A stretch of 64,000 nucleotides of DNA from Chionis minor (lineage: Eukaryota > Chordata > Aves > Charadriiformes > Chionididae): contig VZSF01001349.1 of NCBI GenBank assembly GCA_013398295.1, positions 514,030-578,029 on the forward strand. The letters run 5' to 3'. Shown here piece after piece: positions 21,714-34,050 of this stretch. A program made the position numbers and the translations under genes. The notes under the pieces were generated by a model. It did not search any database. It had not been told where the DNA came from and saw only the letters and a program-made list of their open reading frames with translations. Every line of letters starts with the position of its first letter. Position 1 is the first letter of the stretch.

Positions 21714-24700
21714 CACATTCTTCATGATGTCTTTCTCTGTGGCACAGCTCATCTACCCACGTAGCACAGGTACTGCTTTTCAGAGCCGGGGTTTTGGGGC
21801 TCGGCTGTCGTACCGGATTAATAACACAATAGTGCAGAGGGAGATGGGGATGCAGCTCAGCTCATGTCTAAAACAACTTTTAAAATCCAGCTGTGCTGGA
21901 TCCATGTGCAGCAGCAGTGTTGGGGAGCCCTGGATGGGGCTAGCGAGGTGTCTTGCTGGCCAGTAATACAGAGAGCTAGCTCAGAAGGTTGTGTGTTGCA
22001 CCACGGTGCATTCCAAGCACTGCAGGAATGGAAAACGATGTGGTGGGCACGCTGTTCTGACTCTCAGTCTGGGAAGAGAGTATTTGACCGGCAAACAGGA
22101 TTTTACTGTTTTTTTTTTTTTTTTTCTTTTTGCTGNNNNNNNNNNNNNNNNNNNNNNNNNNNNNNNNNNNNNNCCCCGTTCTGTAATCTTATCTTTGTGT
22201 CCTGGGAGCTGTTACATGCCCTTATCTTCAGCTTTCTTATTTTCTCGTTACCTCTGTGTCTCTCTTTGGGAGGTAAAAGGGTATATTATGTTTTATTCAA
22301 AGAAGAAGGAAGACTGTTGCCTGTGCAGGAGTTGCTACATAACTATTAAGTAATTTAAATATTGCTGAATCCTAGTAGTGTCTACTTTGTTGTTTTTAAA
22401 AAAGCCACACAAGCAACACTTTGTGAAACACACTTGTTTTCTTCCTTACCTACATCCAGTCATGCCTAATGGAATGCCTGGGGCCCTGGAAGACATTATG
22501 CTGATAACTGAGCTACTGAAGGGTGCTGTACTGTTTTTGTGACTTTGTCAAATGTAGTGAGACTTAGGTTTGTGGGGTTTTTTTTCCCCCAAAAAATTGC
22601 TTTTGATAACCACTAACGCTTCTCAACAAGTTACCTGTCTTGAATGTTTGAGAGTGTGTCTGTATGTATAAAGTTATGTATAGACAAATAAAAAATTACT
22701 TTTTCAACCCCAAGTGCTCTATTCCATAGCAAAATTAAACGCAGCTTTTCAGATAAGTTGCCAGCAAAATTTCATGTATGTGCTATGTGTCTTGTTCTCT
22801 ACTCTAGCAAAAATATGGAGTGACAGAGAGGTAAATCAGTAGTCTGAACTGGAATTTGTAGCAAGATCTGTGTGCTAGGCTCTTCTGGAATTAACAGTCC
22901 TTCCCATCTGCAATTAAAAATACCTTTTATAATTAACTGAAATGCCAAGAAGGTTGGGTTAGATGAAGTGAGACCTTATCTGCATATTCTTTTCCACCTC
23001 TCCCAGCTGTAGAACACTTACTGCATACAAAACTACTTGGTGAGACCTATTAAGTTTTTGTCAGAAGTACTAAATCACTGAAGCAAAGGAATTGAGCTAC
23101 TGTTTAAGACAATATCTCTAGGCAAAACCCACTAGAGGGCAATGTTGTAAAAGGGATTAGGAGACTAAAAGCTGTATTGAGGAGTGTGGGTGCACAATGT
23201 TTGCTGATGGCAAGTAGGGAAGAATGCAAGACTCATCTTGCGTAGATCTCTTGAATCTACTAATAGTTAAGGCGACATGTTTGTAACTATCAAGAATTTG
23301 ATCTAAATTTTTTGCTGTTGTTATGAATTGAGGTCTTAAAATCTCTTACCTGGTGCTTACCTTGTGAAGTATTTTCTGTTGCCGTTATTGCTGTTGGGTA
23401 GCCAAGTGCCTGTTGGCATCGCTTGGGCGTCTGTAGCACCAGGTAGGGAGGCTGTTGGTAGAGGAGACTGCTTCTTGTGTGCCTCTGCTCTGCTGAGCTC
23501 TTGGGGAAAACTTTAAAACTGATTTTGCTGTTGTGTCAAATATGACTCCAAAAGGGAACAAATTTAAATTGATAGCAGTAGTAAAAGATAAGGTCAGTGG
23601 CTCGATGGAGGATTCTGTTGGGAGACCTTTGAGGAAACACGTGCTGCCTCTAAACTACGGTTACTCTGAAACTTACAACTCTTTTGTTCTTCAGTGGCTG
23701 AAAAACACACTTTTGCTTTGCTTTACAGAAATGTGATGGTAGCACTCTGGGGAGAGTTGAGAATAATGCTGGAGATGTAAAATTGTTGTTACAGTGAATG
23801 TCTAGAACTGCTGTGTACTCTTCAAATGTGAGGAGAAAATATTCTTGAAGTACAGTTAAAAATCATCCTGAGTTTAGGCTTGCTGTCTTTAGGCGGTGTT
23901 TCTTAACAAAATGGAAACAACCAACTTCAGGCCCACCATTGAAAATAGTAGACTTAAAATCTATTTTAATTTAAATGTGTTTCACTGTCTTACAGTGCAG
24001 CACGGAAATTAATTGCTTTCAATGTACAGAGGTATGGCCAGATGATACCCTTAAGAAGCTAAATTCTTCAAATGAAATGTTTATATCGGAGCAAAATTAA
24101 TTGTTTTATTCATGAGCCTATGCATGTAGCTCTAGAGAACTCCGAAAGTAATGAATCCTCGAAAGCAGATTTTCTGACTGAAAGCTATTTCCTCTACTTG
24201 TCATGCAGTTCTGCAGTAAGAAGTGATCTCAAATTAAAAAGAATATTTGCTTCAGTCATCTATGAAGTATATGAAAGAGTCTACTTAAAGGCTATCATAG
24301 TAAATGCTGCTTTCTTCCATTCTTGATTCTTTGATCCATTTAACTTCTGTAGCCTCTGTCAAGCCAAAAGTGCTGCTTTCTGATTAATTTATTCTAGATT
24401 ATCTACCAAAAATGTATTAGATAAATACTACAATTACTGGATATTTATCTGCTTAAATTCCTAGGCCCTGCCATGATGGGCAATTAATAACCTAAACAAG
24501 ATCCTTCAGGAGAAGCCTGTACAAGACTTTGAGTACTATGTCTCAGCTGCGCATTTGCTCTTCGCTAAGACTGTGCTTTAGGATCTTGACTCCTGAGTCC
24601 TGGCATCACTTCTGTCTCCAGCTAGCTATTCCTGCTTCCTGGTCTATCCCGGAGTCAGCTGGGACTGGGACAGTCACTGTCGGCAGTGCTGGCATCAGGT

Positions 24701-25134
24701 CCCATCCGGATAGGCTTAAATCCTCTGCTAAAATAAATGGTATAACTGAGCATTAGTTGCTTGTTTATTTTTAATGCTTTTACTCAAGCCGATCATGTGT
24801 TAAAGATGTGTGTTTGATAAGAGAGATTTCTTTTTAGATGAGTCACTTGCACATCTATGGCTTATATCTGGGACTCTTCTGGTGCCTAAAAATGTAAGGA
24901 TACTGGGCGATTCTTTAAGTGCAGTCTTTACTGCTCTGAGAAGTTTCGTAAGATTGCAGTGGAATTCATGGCCACTTCCAGTTTCAATAGTAGTTAGTTA
25001 CGTGGTGATTAGTCACTGAGAATATTGAGGACTGATGTCCTTGGCTTTGGCATCTCATTCAGCGAAGAAAACATAGCTGCTCTTCTATCATTTTCAGATC
25101 ATTCTTTAGAATCCACAACACTGTATTCTACAGA
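21714..25134. other. Non-coding sequence containing an assembly gap
   Basis: No supportable gene. A poly(T) tract at about 22111-22129 leads into 38 unresolved bases (22136-22173), and open frames crossing the Ns are meaningless. The rest is AT-rich with only short chance frames. A frame at 24072-24326 has no recognisable family. Confidence 0.5.
22136..22173. other. Assembly gap (38 N)
   Basis: A run of unresolved bases immediately after a long T homopolymer, a typical site of short-read assembly failure. The true length of the missing sequence is unknown. Confidence 0.95.
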
Positions 25135-25195
25135 TACTATATTATTATAGTATACTATATATTATTATCGTATACTATATTATTATATAATATTA
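25135..25195. repeat. AT-rich tandem repeat, about 3 copies of 18-20 bp
   Basis: Units begin TACTATAT at 25135, 25153 and 25173 and share TATTATTAT. The third copy decays into an ATAATATTA run. The stretch is also rich in short palindromes such as AGTATACT. Simple slippage-type minisatellite. Confidence 0.7.
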
Positions 25196-28100
25196 AACAT
25201 TGATTTTAATTTTTTAAATCAATTACCAGTGTATTTGCGTGTATCGTGGGTGTCAACTTGGTTAAGCACCTGTGCTCAGTAAGGTGCTACACCTCCAGAG
25301 CTCGTAGGAGTTGGGGCCAAGTGTCTGTCCTCAGTTTCTCAAAGTGTGTAGCAATATTTATACCTATACTTATATGTATTTTACCTCATATCCCATATTT
25401 TCATTCTCCTCGTGGTCTGTTAGTACTGAAGCAAACAGTCTGTACCCAATTTTCCTGGTCCCTACACTGAGTCTGGTATTTGAACACGTGTTCAGAATAC
25501 AGCATTCTTTTCATTGTTCCTTAATTATTATCACTTGAAAGACAATAATTTTGAAGTGAAATCTAATTGCTCTGTTAGTTCAAACATCTGCTAGAAGATT
25601 TCAATAGATAATGGTACTTTGAATTGCTGCAAGCTGGATTCTGTTACTGACTGCTGGCAAAAGTCTTTACTATATTAACCTTGGAGCTACATCGACTAAC
25701 AGTAATAGTAAACAGTTTGTACAAATGGAGAAGTCCAAGAGAAATACTTGCTTAAAAATTATCCTGATACTTTTTTTTGCCTTCAAAACGGTTCATTCTG
25801 TTGACTGGAAACTTTAAAGTTTATTAGAAGTTAGAAATTCTTTGGAGGGTTTTTCTAATTCTGCAAAGACATATTAAAGTTAATCATCAATTGGAGCCAA
25901 AATAATATTGGAAAATCATTCCTATACAAACAGAAACTATTATAATTTTAAAAAGGTGCAAATGAAACCATGCTTTTCCAGGAGGAGATCAATGAAAAGC
26001 ACTTTATTAGAAAATACAAATCACTTTTTAATTTTAGATGCAGTAAGGAAAATGATTCTTCAGTTTCATTCAAATTGATTGGTACACCTGCAGAGAAAAG
26101 CAGCTTTATCATCTCATTATCAGTCAATTAATATTCAGGTCTAAATGTGAATACTGTTGCAGTTAGCTGTAAATGAATGATTTTATTGAAGTCTTAATAG
26201 ATGAGGAAAAGCAGCTTCTGCTGTGCTAAATGAGGTCAGGTGGGGAAAAAATAAAAATGAGTCATTCTGTTGAGGACTTAAAAATCTTAGTGTTTCCAGA
26301 GCTTTAAATAGATACTTTTTCGTTGATCAAAATGGAAGTTTGCTTCATAATGAAGTTGTCTTATAAGGGGTGCTGCTGCTTGCATTGGTAGGCCTCTGCA
26401 TTTAGGCTTTCTAATATTTCAAAGTGTAGAAATAACTTTCTTAAAGTTGGAAGAATAGATTTGCATACAAAAGAGAGCACTATCTAATTAGTTTGCCAGA
26501 TGCCAATACTTGAAATTCATCTTGAACAGTTCTGCTTTCTTCAACACGTGCCTTGCTAGTGTTTTTCTGGAATAGCTGGGAGGGACTTCTGAAATGTAGG
26601 GAAGAGTGGGGGTGATAAACTCTTCTCTTAGAGCAGGAGTAAATTCCCTGATAGACTATAAACAGAGAAGGCTATAGCTTGCTTCAGTTACTCCTTAAAA
26701 GTTATTAGGGTATAAAAAGACAGAAGTCAGCTGACCACAGCTAAGGTTTGTGTATTTTCCTTGCGTGATTGTCGTCTTGGGCTTGGACGTGAGTCAGGCT
26801 TTAGGTTAGTGCTTTGAATTGGGTTGAAGTGTGATAAGATACCCTTTTTGCACCGAAGGGGGAAAAAAAAAAAAAAGGGGTAAAGAGCAGGTATCATAAG
26901 ATTTTTAAATTGGAATTACTTACACAGAAAAAAGCTACTAGAAATTGGTTGAGGTTGAAGTTTGTGGCGGATCCAATTTTTGGATTGGGTTTTCTCTTAT
27001 GAACAAGAATAGTGCTTCTAGGATACTAAATGCTTGTGTGTATGTAGGGCAAAAAGTATTACCCTATAGGAATAATGGGGTTGTTTGGAATTTCAGTAAC
27101 TTTTGCCATACTTGAAAGTTAACTATAATAAATATGTAGCCAAGGATGAAAAAATTCTGCTTAGGATGGAAAATTGCAGTAACCCTTATCTAAATTGTAG
27201 TGTTCTCTGTTCACGTAAACTTCCAACAAAAAAAAAAAGAAAAGGAAAGTGGCAATAAACATTTGATTCAAAACAGCTGCTCTGGAAGTTCAGAAAACAC
27301 TCGTACTCATTGTTTAATGCTGCATGAATATGACATTATTGTTTAGCTAACTTAGTTCAATAAAAGCTTGTGTACCCAAAAAAGAACCAAAAAGCGTAGG
27401 CAAGTAAGCTCATTCGTGCACGGGCAAGCTCTTCCATGAAGTGTTAAGGGGGGGGAATAGAGGTCTGCTTAGTACTACGTTTGATGACAGAAAGAAATCC
27501 TCAGCTACAAATGACTGGAATTGGTATAATTTTTTTTTTTTAGGGGTCTGCCCCATCTGGATAACTTCAAGGGGTGAGTACCTGCTTTTGAGTTGTGGTT
27601 TTTTTTTTTAATTAAAACAATGGAAAAATAACTTCCAAACCAAACTTGGGATGAATGGTTGAATTTCGAAGATTTTGATAATAATCAAAGGAAAAGCACT
27701 GAAGTGAACAGATGGCTCACGTGATAATTGTAAGTTAAGTTGCAATGTTTTTAAACAGAAAGCTGTTCTGATGCACCAAATATGTTCTCTTCATTTAGAA
27801 ATGTAAAACCATTTTAAAACTGCTTAATTCTGAAAGTAATCTTTAATAATTTTTTTCTGAACAAAAAGGTTCCATTGCAGAATTGCCAATTACCTCCTTG
27901 TTTTCCTCCTCGCTTCCTCTCTGATTTAAAGCTTTTATGATTAACCTACACTGTTCCTCCTGTCTCCCCCCAAAATGCAAAAGAACCTCCCAGCCCACGC
28001 TGCTATCAGGATTATTTCAGCTATAAATGTTTCTGTGGTCACTCTTTCAATGTATAATCGGGAGGAATCTAATTTGAAGATACATGAATATTAACTTCCT

Positions 28101-29817
28101 AAACCTTTTCTAGTTCATTACTTTCAAGTGGCTAATGATCTGGAAAGCCTGCACAGATACCATTATTATGAAGTTGTCACCCAACTTCATACGTTCTGCC
28201 TAGAGAACAAAACATTCTGACCGTATATGCAAACTCCACGGTCTTACGTTTTTATGTATAGCAGAAACTCAGTCACTTTTTCAGTTAACAAAAAGAATTT
28301 ACAAGAAAAGACTTTTGTGACGCTATAAGCAACTCTCTGCCTTGAGGGGAATACGTTTTAGTGCCTGATGCTCTTGAGCCATTACAATTTATGAGTGTGT
28401 GTGTCAGTAGGACTACCTGTTTGTTTCTCTAGGGTGCTCTTATATTTGAGAAATATATATGCTTCTGTTGAAACATCAGTTTTCCTGTCCACTCTTTGAG
28501 GAGATACCTGCTTGGCAGGTATCAGGTATGGCTGGCATCAGTTACATTTTCCATATATGAAAAAAGTGAAGAGAAGGCAAAATGCTCATTGATACATGAT
28601 GGTTCACAAACATGCAACTGCCGATGTAAAACGGGTACAACTGAAATGTATGGAAGGAGAATAAATAGAAAGCTGGTTCAATGTCTGCTTTAATCATTAG
28701 CAAGCTTTTCCCCGTGATCCTTAATTATCTCATTTATCTAATCTAGTGAGGCATAAGACACTAACTGCTGCAAAAGGACCAAACAATCATTAGTAGCCTA
28801 CCCCTATGGATAGGGTAGGTGGAGTAAGAGTGAAAACTCATTACAGTCCTTTCCAGAGACAACCTCTGCAGGCATCTGCTTAAGGAGACTATTTCTGCTG
28901 ATACTTTCCCCAGCTTCTTTATTTTTAAATTGCTGTAGCAAATCCACTTATTGATCTGAAGTTCCCCACCCTCTGTAGCTCTATTGAACGTTCATCAGAG
29001 GGAACAAAATCTTCTGCAAAAGATTTGTCATCCTCTGTTCTTCATTTGAAGCTAAGGCTTTGTCAGCTTTGTGTACTGCATTTGGTCTGACTTTTGATAC
29101 CTGAATTTTCTGCACAGGACTAAAAGCATCCTGTAGCTGATTCTGACCCTTGCATAGAATGTTTAAGCCTCTTTCTTCTGATTTCCTTTTCCCCCCACAT
29201 GACTTAATGTTACATGGCTAGATTGAGTGACTATGTCTCAGTTTTTTACTAGCTGAATACTGAAAATTACAGTTAAATATTCCAAATTACTCCACAATTG
29301 TGAAGCAGGCTGAGTAGAATATGCTGTACAAGGGTATTTCTCTCTTACGTATGAATGTGCAATGTTCATTGAAGTATTTAGTATTAAATGTTAGTATCTG
29401 ATCATATTTAGTTTTGAACATTTGAGTCTATAGATCTGTTTCTCTGTTCTGTGCTATCCTTGCTTTCTGTCAAAAAAATCAGTTCTAAATTCCTTCACTT
29501 TAAGTACATTAATTTGAATTTATCAGTGTAGCTCTGTGGAATCTAACACAACAAAAACAAGAGGGAGAGGGGAGACAAAATTATTATAATTGTGTGCTAA
29601 TTAAAATCACTCTCTTTAATGAGGAGCAGTGAATGAGATCTTTGTACTTGCTTGATTCCAGAGTTGAGTTTGGTTATATTTTTGCTTAAATGCAAAGGGG
29701 ATGTCACTGTTATGTTACTGAGCATGTACAGCACATTTCCTCCCAGCCAATTAAATGCCTTGACCAAGTAATTTAGCTAAAGCAAACTTTTCCTTTTTTG
29801 AGCATTTCTGGTATCTT
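25196..29817. other. Repeat-poor AT-rich region, possible regulatory DNA
   Basis: There is no recognised transposon over about 4.6 kb and no convincing ORF. The stretches 25560-26360, 27840-28260, 28700-29060 and 29560-29800 are complex, non-repetitive and contain many TAAT/ATTA homeodomain-type cores, for example GTCAATTAATATTCAG at about 26124 and GCTAATTAAAATCAC at about 29596. Vertebrate conserved non-coding elements often look like this. Conservation cannot be seen from one sequence, so this is a composition-based suspicion only. Confidence 0.25.
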
Positions 29818-29964
29818 TCAATTGTACCCCAAAACACAAACGCACTTTGAAGATAAACCTAGTACTGTATAAACTGCAGCAGTTTCTCCCTTGTCCTTGT
29901 CTAGAAGTGTTCTAGATTTATTCTTGGTGGCTGAGGAGGCAGAATTACTTCCGTTATTACCCAT
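29818..29964 (-). CDS. Weak candidate small ORF with myristoylation-like start
   Basis: Read on the minus strand, an ATG at 29964 in good context (AAAATGG) opens a 48-codon frame starting MGNNGSNSAS. Gly2 and Ser6 fit the minimal myristoylation pattern, but residue 7 is Asn and there is no nearby Cys. A hydrophilic KNKSRTLLDKDKGE segment follows (residues 14-27), then a Cys-containing hydrophobic tail. The frame is open further upstream to 30069, where an acceptor-like TTTTCAG|GGG (about 30000) could make it part of an internal exon. I do not recognise the protein. It could equally be a chance frame. Confidence 0.15.
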   Translation of the reverse strand: MGNNGSNSASSATKNKSRTLLDKDKGETAAVYTVLGLSSKCVCVLGYN

Positions 29965-30069
29965 TTTCAGACGCTGAGCAACTTTCCTAGATGCACCCCC
30001 TGAAAATGTCATACAGGCAGCCAAGCTAACAGGCCACTGGATCATTGAACGGGTCAGTACAACGTCCAT

Positions 30070-33000
30070 CTCGTTCAGTATTTACCTGTCCCTTCAGTCC
30101 AGCACCTTCTGCAATGAGCTAGAAGTTAGGCAGCTGCCTGCTGCCCTTGTTTAAACACTATTGTCAGAAAACCCTTGGATCTAATGAGTCGTATATAGAT
30201 TAAAGCTGTGCACGTGGAACTTTATTAGCCCTCCTTCAAGTATTCTGAAATACCTTACTGCGTTCTGTCCTGTTCCATGCCTGTCCCTTTCAGTTCTTGC
30301 TGTTGTCTTGAGCCAGCGTCTTTCAGACCACTTCTACAAAAGTACCTTCTAAGATGTCCTGGCTGACAGTTTGTATTGTGACACATCATACCAGGGTCCA
30401 CGGGCTACACCGTGCCCTGTTGTGTAATGCTAGGTTTGTCAGCATCTACCTGAAAAATACAATAAACAAAAAAATAAAAGGTGTAATATTATGAAAGTTA
30501 GTCAGAGGAGACTTCTATGGTACAGAACATCTGCTTTCCTGTTCTGAACTAGTTTTGTGAGCAAATCCTAGAGAAAGTCAATGTGCACACTCTCCTTTTT
30601 AGCTGTGTATTAAATGCTATACATGTACAGTGTTTCAGAATCAGATCAGGTATAAAAGCTACTTGCAGGATCAAGCTCTAGTGAATATTGCAGCTGGCCA
30701 CTGACCCATTGCAATTCAATAAAGATTTTCCTAGCTTTGACAAATTAGCCAATGTGTCCATAGATTTTTAACTGATACCAAAAATCTCTTGCAGTTGACA
30801 CTTAGACAGTTAAATCAGCATGTACAATGTTTGTCACCATTCCTGGTCATGTTTTGGTAAGCATAAAACTGGTGGCAGGGATGAATTGAAGTCTGAATTT
30901 TGTGAACCAGCAGCTGAAACTATCTTGAGCTTGAAAAAAAAAAAGGTTCACTTTTATGATCCTGGTTTTATACATAAAATGTTTTATGTATAATATATGG
31001 AATATATACTGTACAGTTATAAATATGTACATATACAAGATCCCTCCTCTATTGAGCCTTTAAAATAAGAAGAAGTGGGGAAGACGAAAAATAATACCAG
31101 AAGCAGCATCTCTTTTGTTCAAGCTTCTACCAACCCTCTCTTTCCTCAAAGTGCCGCGGGCAGGAATTTCTTTTTTTCAATTCACCTCGGTTAAAATAAA
31201 GGGTTGACGTAGGGTAGAGACGACATATGGAATAGTGGTGACAAAATGGGCATAGATTAGGTAAGTCTTTATTTGTATTTAATTGTGCTAATGGATCTCT
31301 GGGACCTGTGGATGATCTTCATAAAGGGAAGCAAGACAGAAATTCAGTGTCCAACTCCAGTACTTGAACACGGCGTATTGTGCTGATGCTTCGGGTAGGC
31401 TCTAACAATCAGGACAGGAGAGACAGCTACTCACTTAATATATGAAAGTTGAAAGACCACTTTGGGGACAAGCTTGAAAAGATGGTCACTTATAAGTTGT
31501 GATACTCGACTTTGAATTACCATAACCTCAGGATCTAAATTATGTTTACCTGTTTGCTCAAGGTGTTTCCTTTGGATGGCTAATGTGCTTTATTTATTCT
31601 CTCCCCCCCCTTTCTCCCATCTCCTCAGGTTGTGCTATTTGTTTCTGTTGTCAGCTTACACAAAAATGTGTTCTGATCATCCACATCATTATGTCGGCCT
31701 CTAAACTACTGTGAACACAAGAAAGTAACTGCTGCTTGCATTACGGGAGAACTAAAGCATTAGGGAATTACTTTGGAGCATGGAAGGAAGTGACACAACT
31801 CTGATCTTCTAACCCTCAGTTTCCCAATATTTATTGTCTATAGATCTATTCTTGTTTTCCTCATCTGCCTACAAAATGATTTTTCTCTTTATTTTTTCTT
31901 TAATAAGGTAACCTAAACTTGGGGTTTTTTTTGAGTTGGTCCCCATTTTTTCCTCTTTCCTAGTGAAATAGACTACATTCCTCTGAGCTGTAATAAGATG
32001 CAGAAAATTGGTTTCTTAATGACAGCTAGGATTCTCTATTCCCTTGCTTTTTCCTGCTTTTCAATGATTTCGATATCACCGATGATGTATGCTTAGCCTA
32101 TACGTAAGGCTAGATTACTAAGGAAATAGATACCGTGATAAATTTCTGGTTTTGTGGTTGTGGTTCACTAAGGGTCTGCTTTTAAACAGCTGAAAACTTG
32201 CAGATTACTCTCCATGTGGGTGTCCGAGGACCAAGAATTCAGGCTTTTAATGTGAATAGATCAGAAACTAGCTAAAAAAACCCCAGGAAGGTGATGCTTT
32301 CGTAGTTGATGACAATGCACTGGAGGTTTTTCCTTTAAGATGCTTTTCATTTGCTGCTTTTAAGAGAGTATGTGGAAATAAAATAAGCAGTGCTGTAGCT
32401 CAATGAATGTAAGGAAAGAGTATGAAGTATAGTATAGCAAATAGTCACTGATACTTTCTAATTACACGTAAACTGTAGTAAAAAATGTAAAGGTTACCTG
32501 GTTTACCCCTTACTTATAGTTTAACTGAGTGTGTTCAACAATATTGCTGTTTGTGTTGCTACAGAATGTAAACAAATGCAGTGTTCTTCTGTGTGCATAC
32601 GTTTGTGTGTGTATTTGTGCTGCAATACAAACCAAATATGGTATTTATTTCGTGTTTGAAAAGAACAGCTGGTAAATCTTGGCAACTGCCGAAGAATAAG
32701 CTGACAAAATAGGTAGTAACTTTCAGCCTCTGATTGTATGGCAGTATCTGGATCTAGAGCAACGAAGCAGCTGATCAGCTGTCTGTGGTTACATCTGACA
32801 CGAGGATATGGCAGGGATCCGAAACAAGGTTTGTTGGTATTGATTTTGCTGTTCTGTGTTAGATTAGCAAGGTATCTGAACATAAGGGATGTGATAGTGC
32901 TCCTTTTAATCCAGCGAAATCTAGTAGGACTCATGTTCTTCAAGGAATAGGCATATGTTAGCAAACATATGTTTAGAAGCTCAAATGATAATACAGGAGC

Positions 33001-33895
33001 ACCAGTTAAGTAAAAGCAGTTACTGGGACAACTATGCCACTGCTGCTTCTGCAGGCCTCTTTCTTTTCTTTTTTTTTTTTTTAAAGTAAAATTGTCATGT
33101 CTTCCTATTTTTTTTTTTGCTTTCTAAGCAGAATTTAAGGTGGAACAAAGATGGATATTGCTCATGTGAAAATGATCGCTTGGTCATAAGGAAGGATAGT
33201 TTGTCAAACATCTGAGAAGGAAGCAAAATATTTGAGTGTACGGAGTGTTCCCAGGCATTAGCACAATAGTATGAAAAGGCATACCCTAATATATAGGAAC
33301 AAAAGTTTGGCAGTTGTATCAACGTTAAGAGCCAGCTAACTAATTAATTATGATTGTGTGGGGGTGTGCTGGATTTTTTTTTTTAAGGGGGTCTTGCTGA
33401 GGAACTTCATTTAGAAAGAGGATGGGTAGAATAAATGTTTGGTACAAGGTGCTGCAACGGAGCAGGTAACTGTAAAGAATAATAGTCTGGTCAGACACGT
33501 TCTGTAGGTCTGATAGTAAAGCTGTTAGTCTTTCTGGGGGTTTTTTTTTTGAGAAAGAAAATCCCTCTTTTTGTCCCCAGATTAGTTTGTGCAAAACTGT
33601 TGTCTACTTGTACTGAACTCTGACCAAGGGAAATGTGCATTACGTACCTACTTGGCATTGGATCTAGTGACAGTGAAGAAAAATAAAAGATCATATGGAG
33701 ATTATGACCTTCTGATGTCTGGTCTTCTCCCCAAGATGAACTGCTTTTAGGGGAATTATCTCCAGAGGCAATGTTAATCTGACAACATGAGCATGAGTAG
33801 CGTTTCAAGAGTGTTGGTTGTGTTGCCTGAACGTAGATTATGGCAGTGCTAACCTGGAAGGACAGTGAAGTTTATCTTCAATTAAGCAGCAGGAA
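30070..33895. other. Non-coding unique sequence
   Basis: No supportable gene. A perfect 12-bp-arm inverted repeat lies at 30968-30993 and a smaller one at 32952-32971. The longest open frame in the window, 147 codons on the minus strand at 32521-32964, has no domain, signal or family I recognise. It overlaps an open frame on the opposite strand and is not called. Confidence 0.5.
30968..30993. repeat. Perfect inverted repeat, 12-bp arms
   Basis: TTATACATAAAA and TTTTATGTATAA are separated by TG. It would form a nearly loop-free AT hairpin. It is probably chance or slippage in AT-rich DNA, and no associated element is seen. Confidence 0.7.
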
Positions 33896-33898
33896 CAA

Positions 33899-34050
33899 AT
33901 TAAAAAAAAAAAAAGGCAACAAAAAAACCAACCGAAACCCCAAGAAGCCCAAAACAGCAAAAACCAACAAAACAAACACACACCCCCCCCCCCCCCCCCC
34001 AACAAACCAACCCAAAACTCAACCTGCTCCCAAACAAACAAAAGACATGT
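33899..34050. repeat. Low-complexity A/C-rich tract with an 18-C run
   Basis: An A run at about 33901-33913 leads into A/C-rich sequence (CAACAAAAAAACC, AAAACAAACAC) and 18 consecutive C residues at 33983-34000. The Lys/Thr/Pro-rich open frame across it (33840-34076) is an artefact of this composition. The C-run length is likely to be unreliable in the assembly. Confidence 0.85.

Noticed and set aside
21864..22349. 161-codon and 120-codon plus-strand frames
   Set aside because: They run through the 38-N gap and a T homopolymer, so the translation is not real.
32521..32964. 147-codon minus-strand ORF, the longest in the window apart from the frame crossing the N gap
   Set aside because: No domain, no signal, no splice support, and an overlapping open frame on the other strand. 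This length is expected a few times by chance in 64 kb read in six frames.
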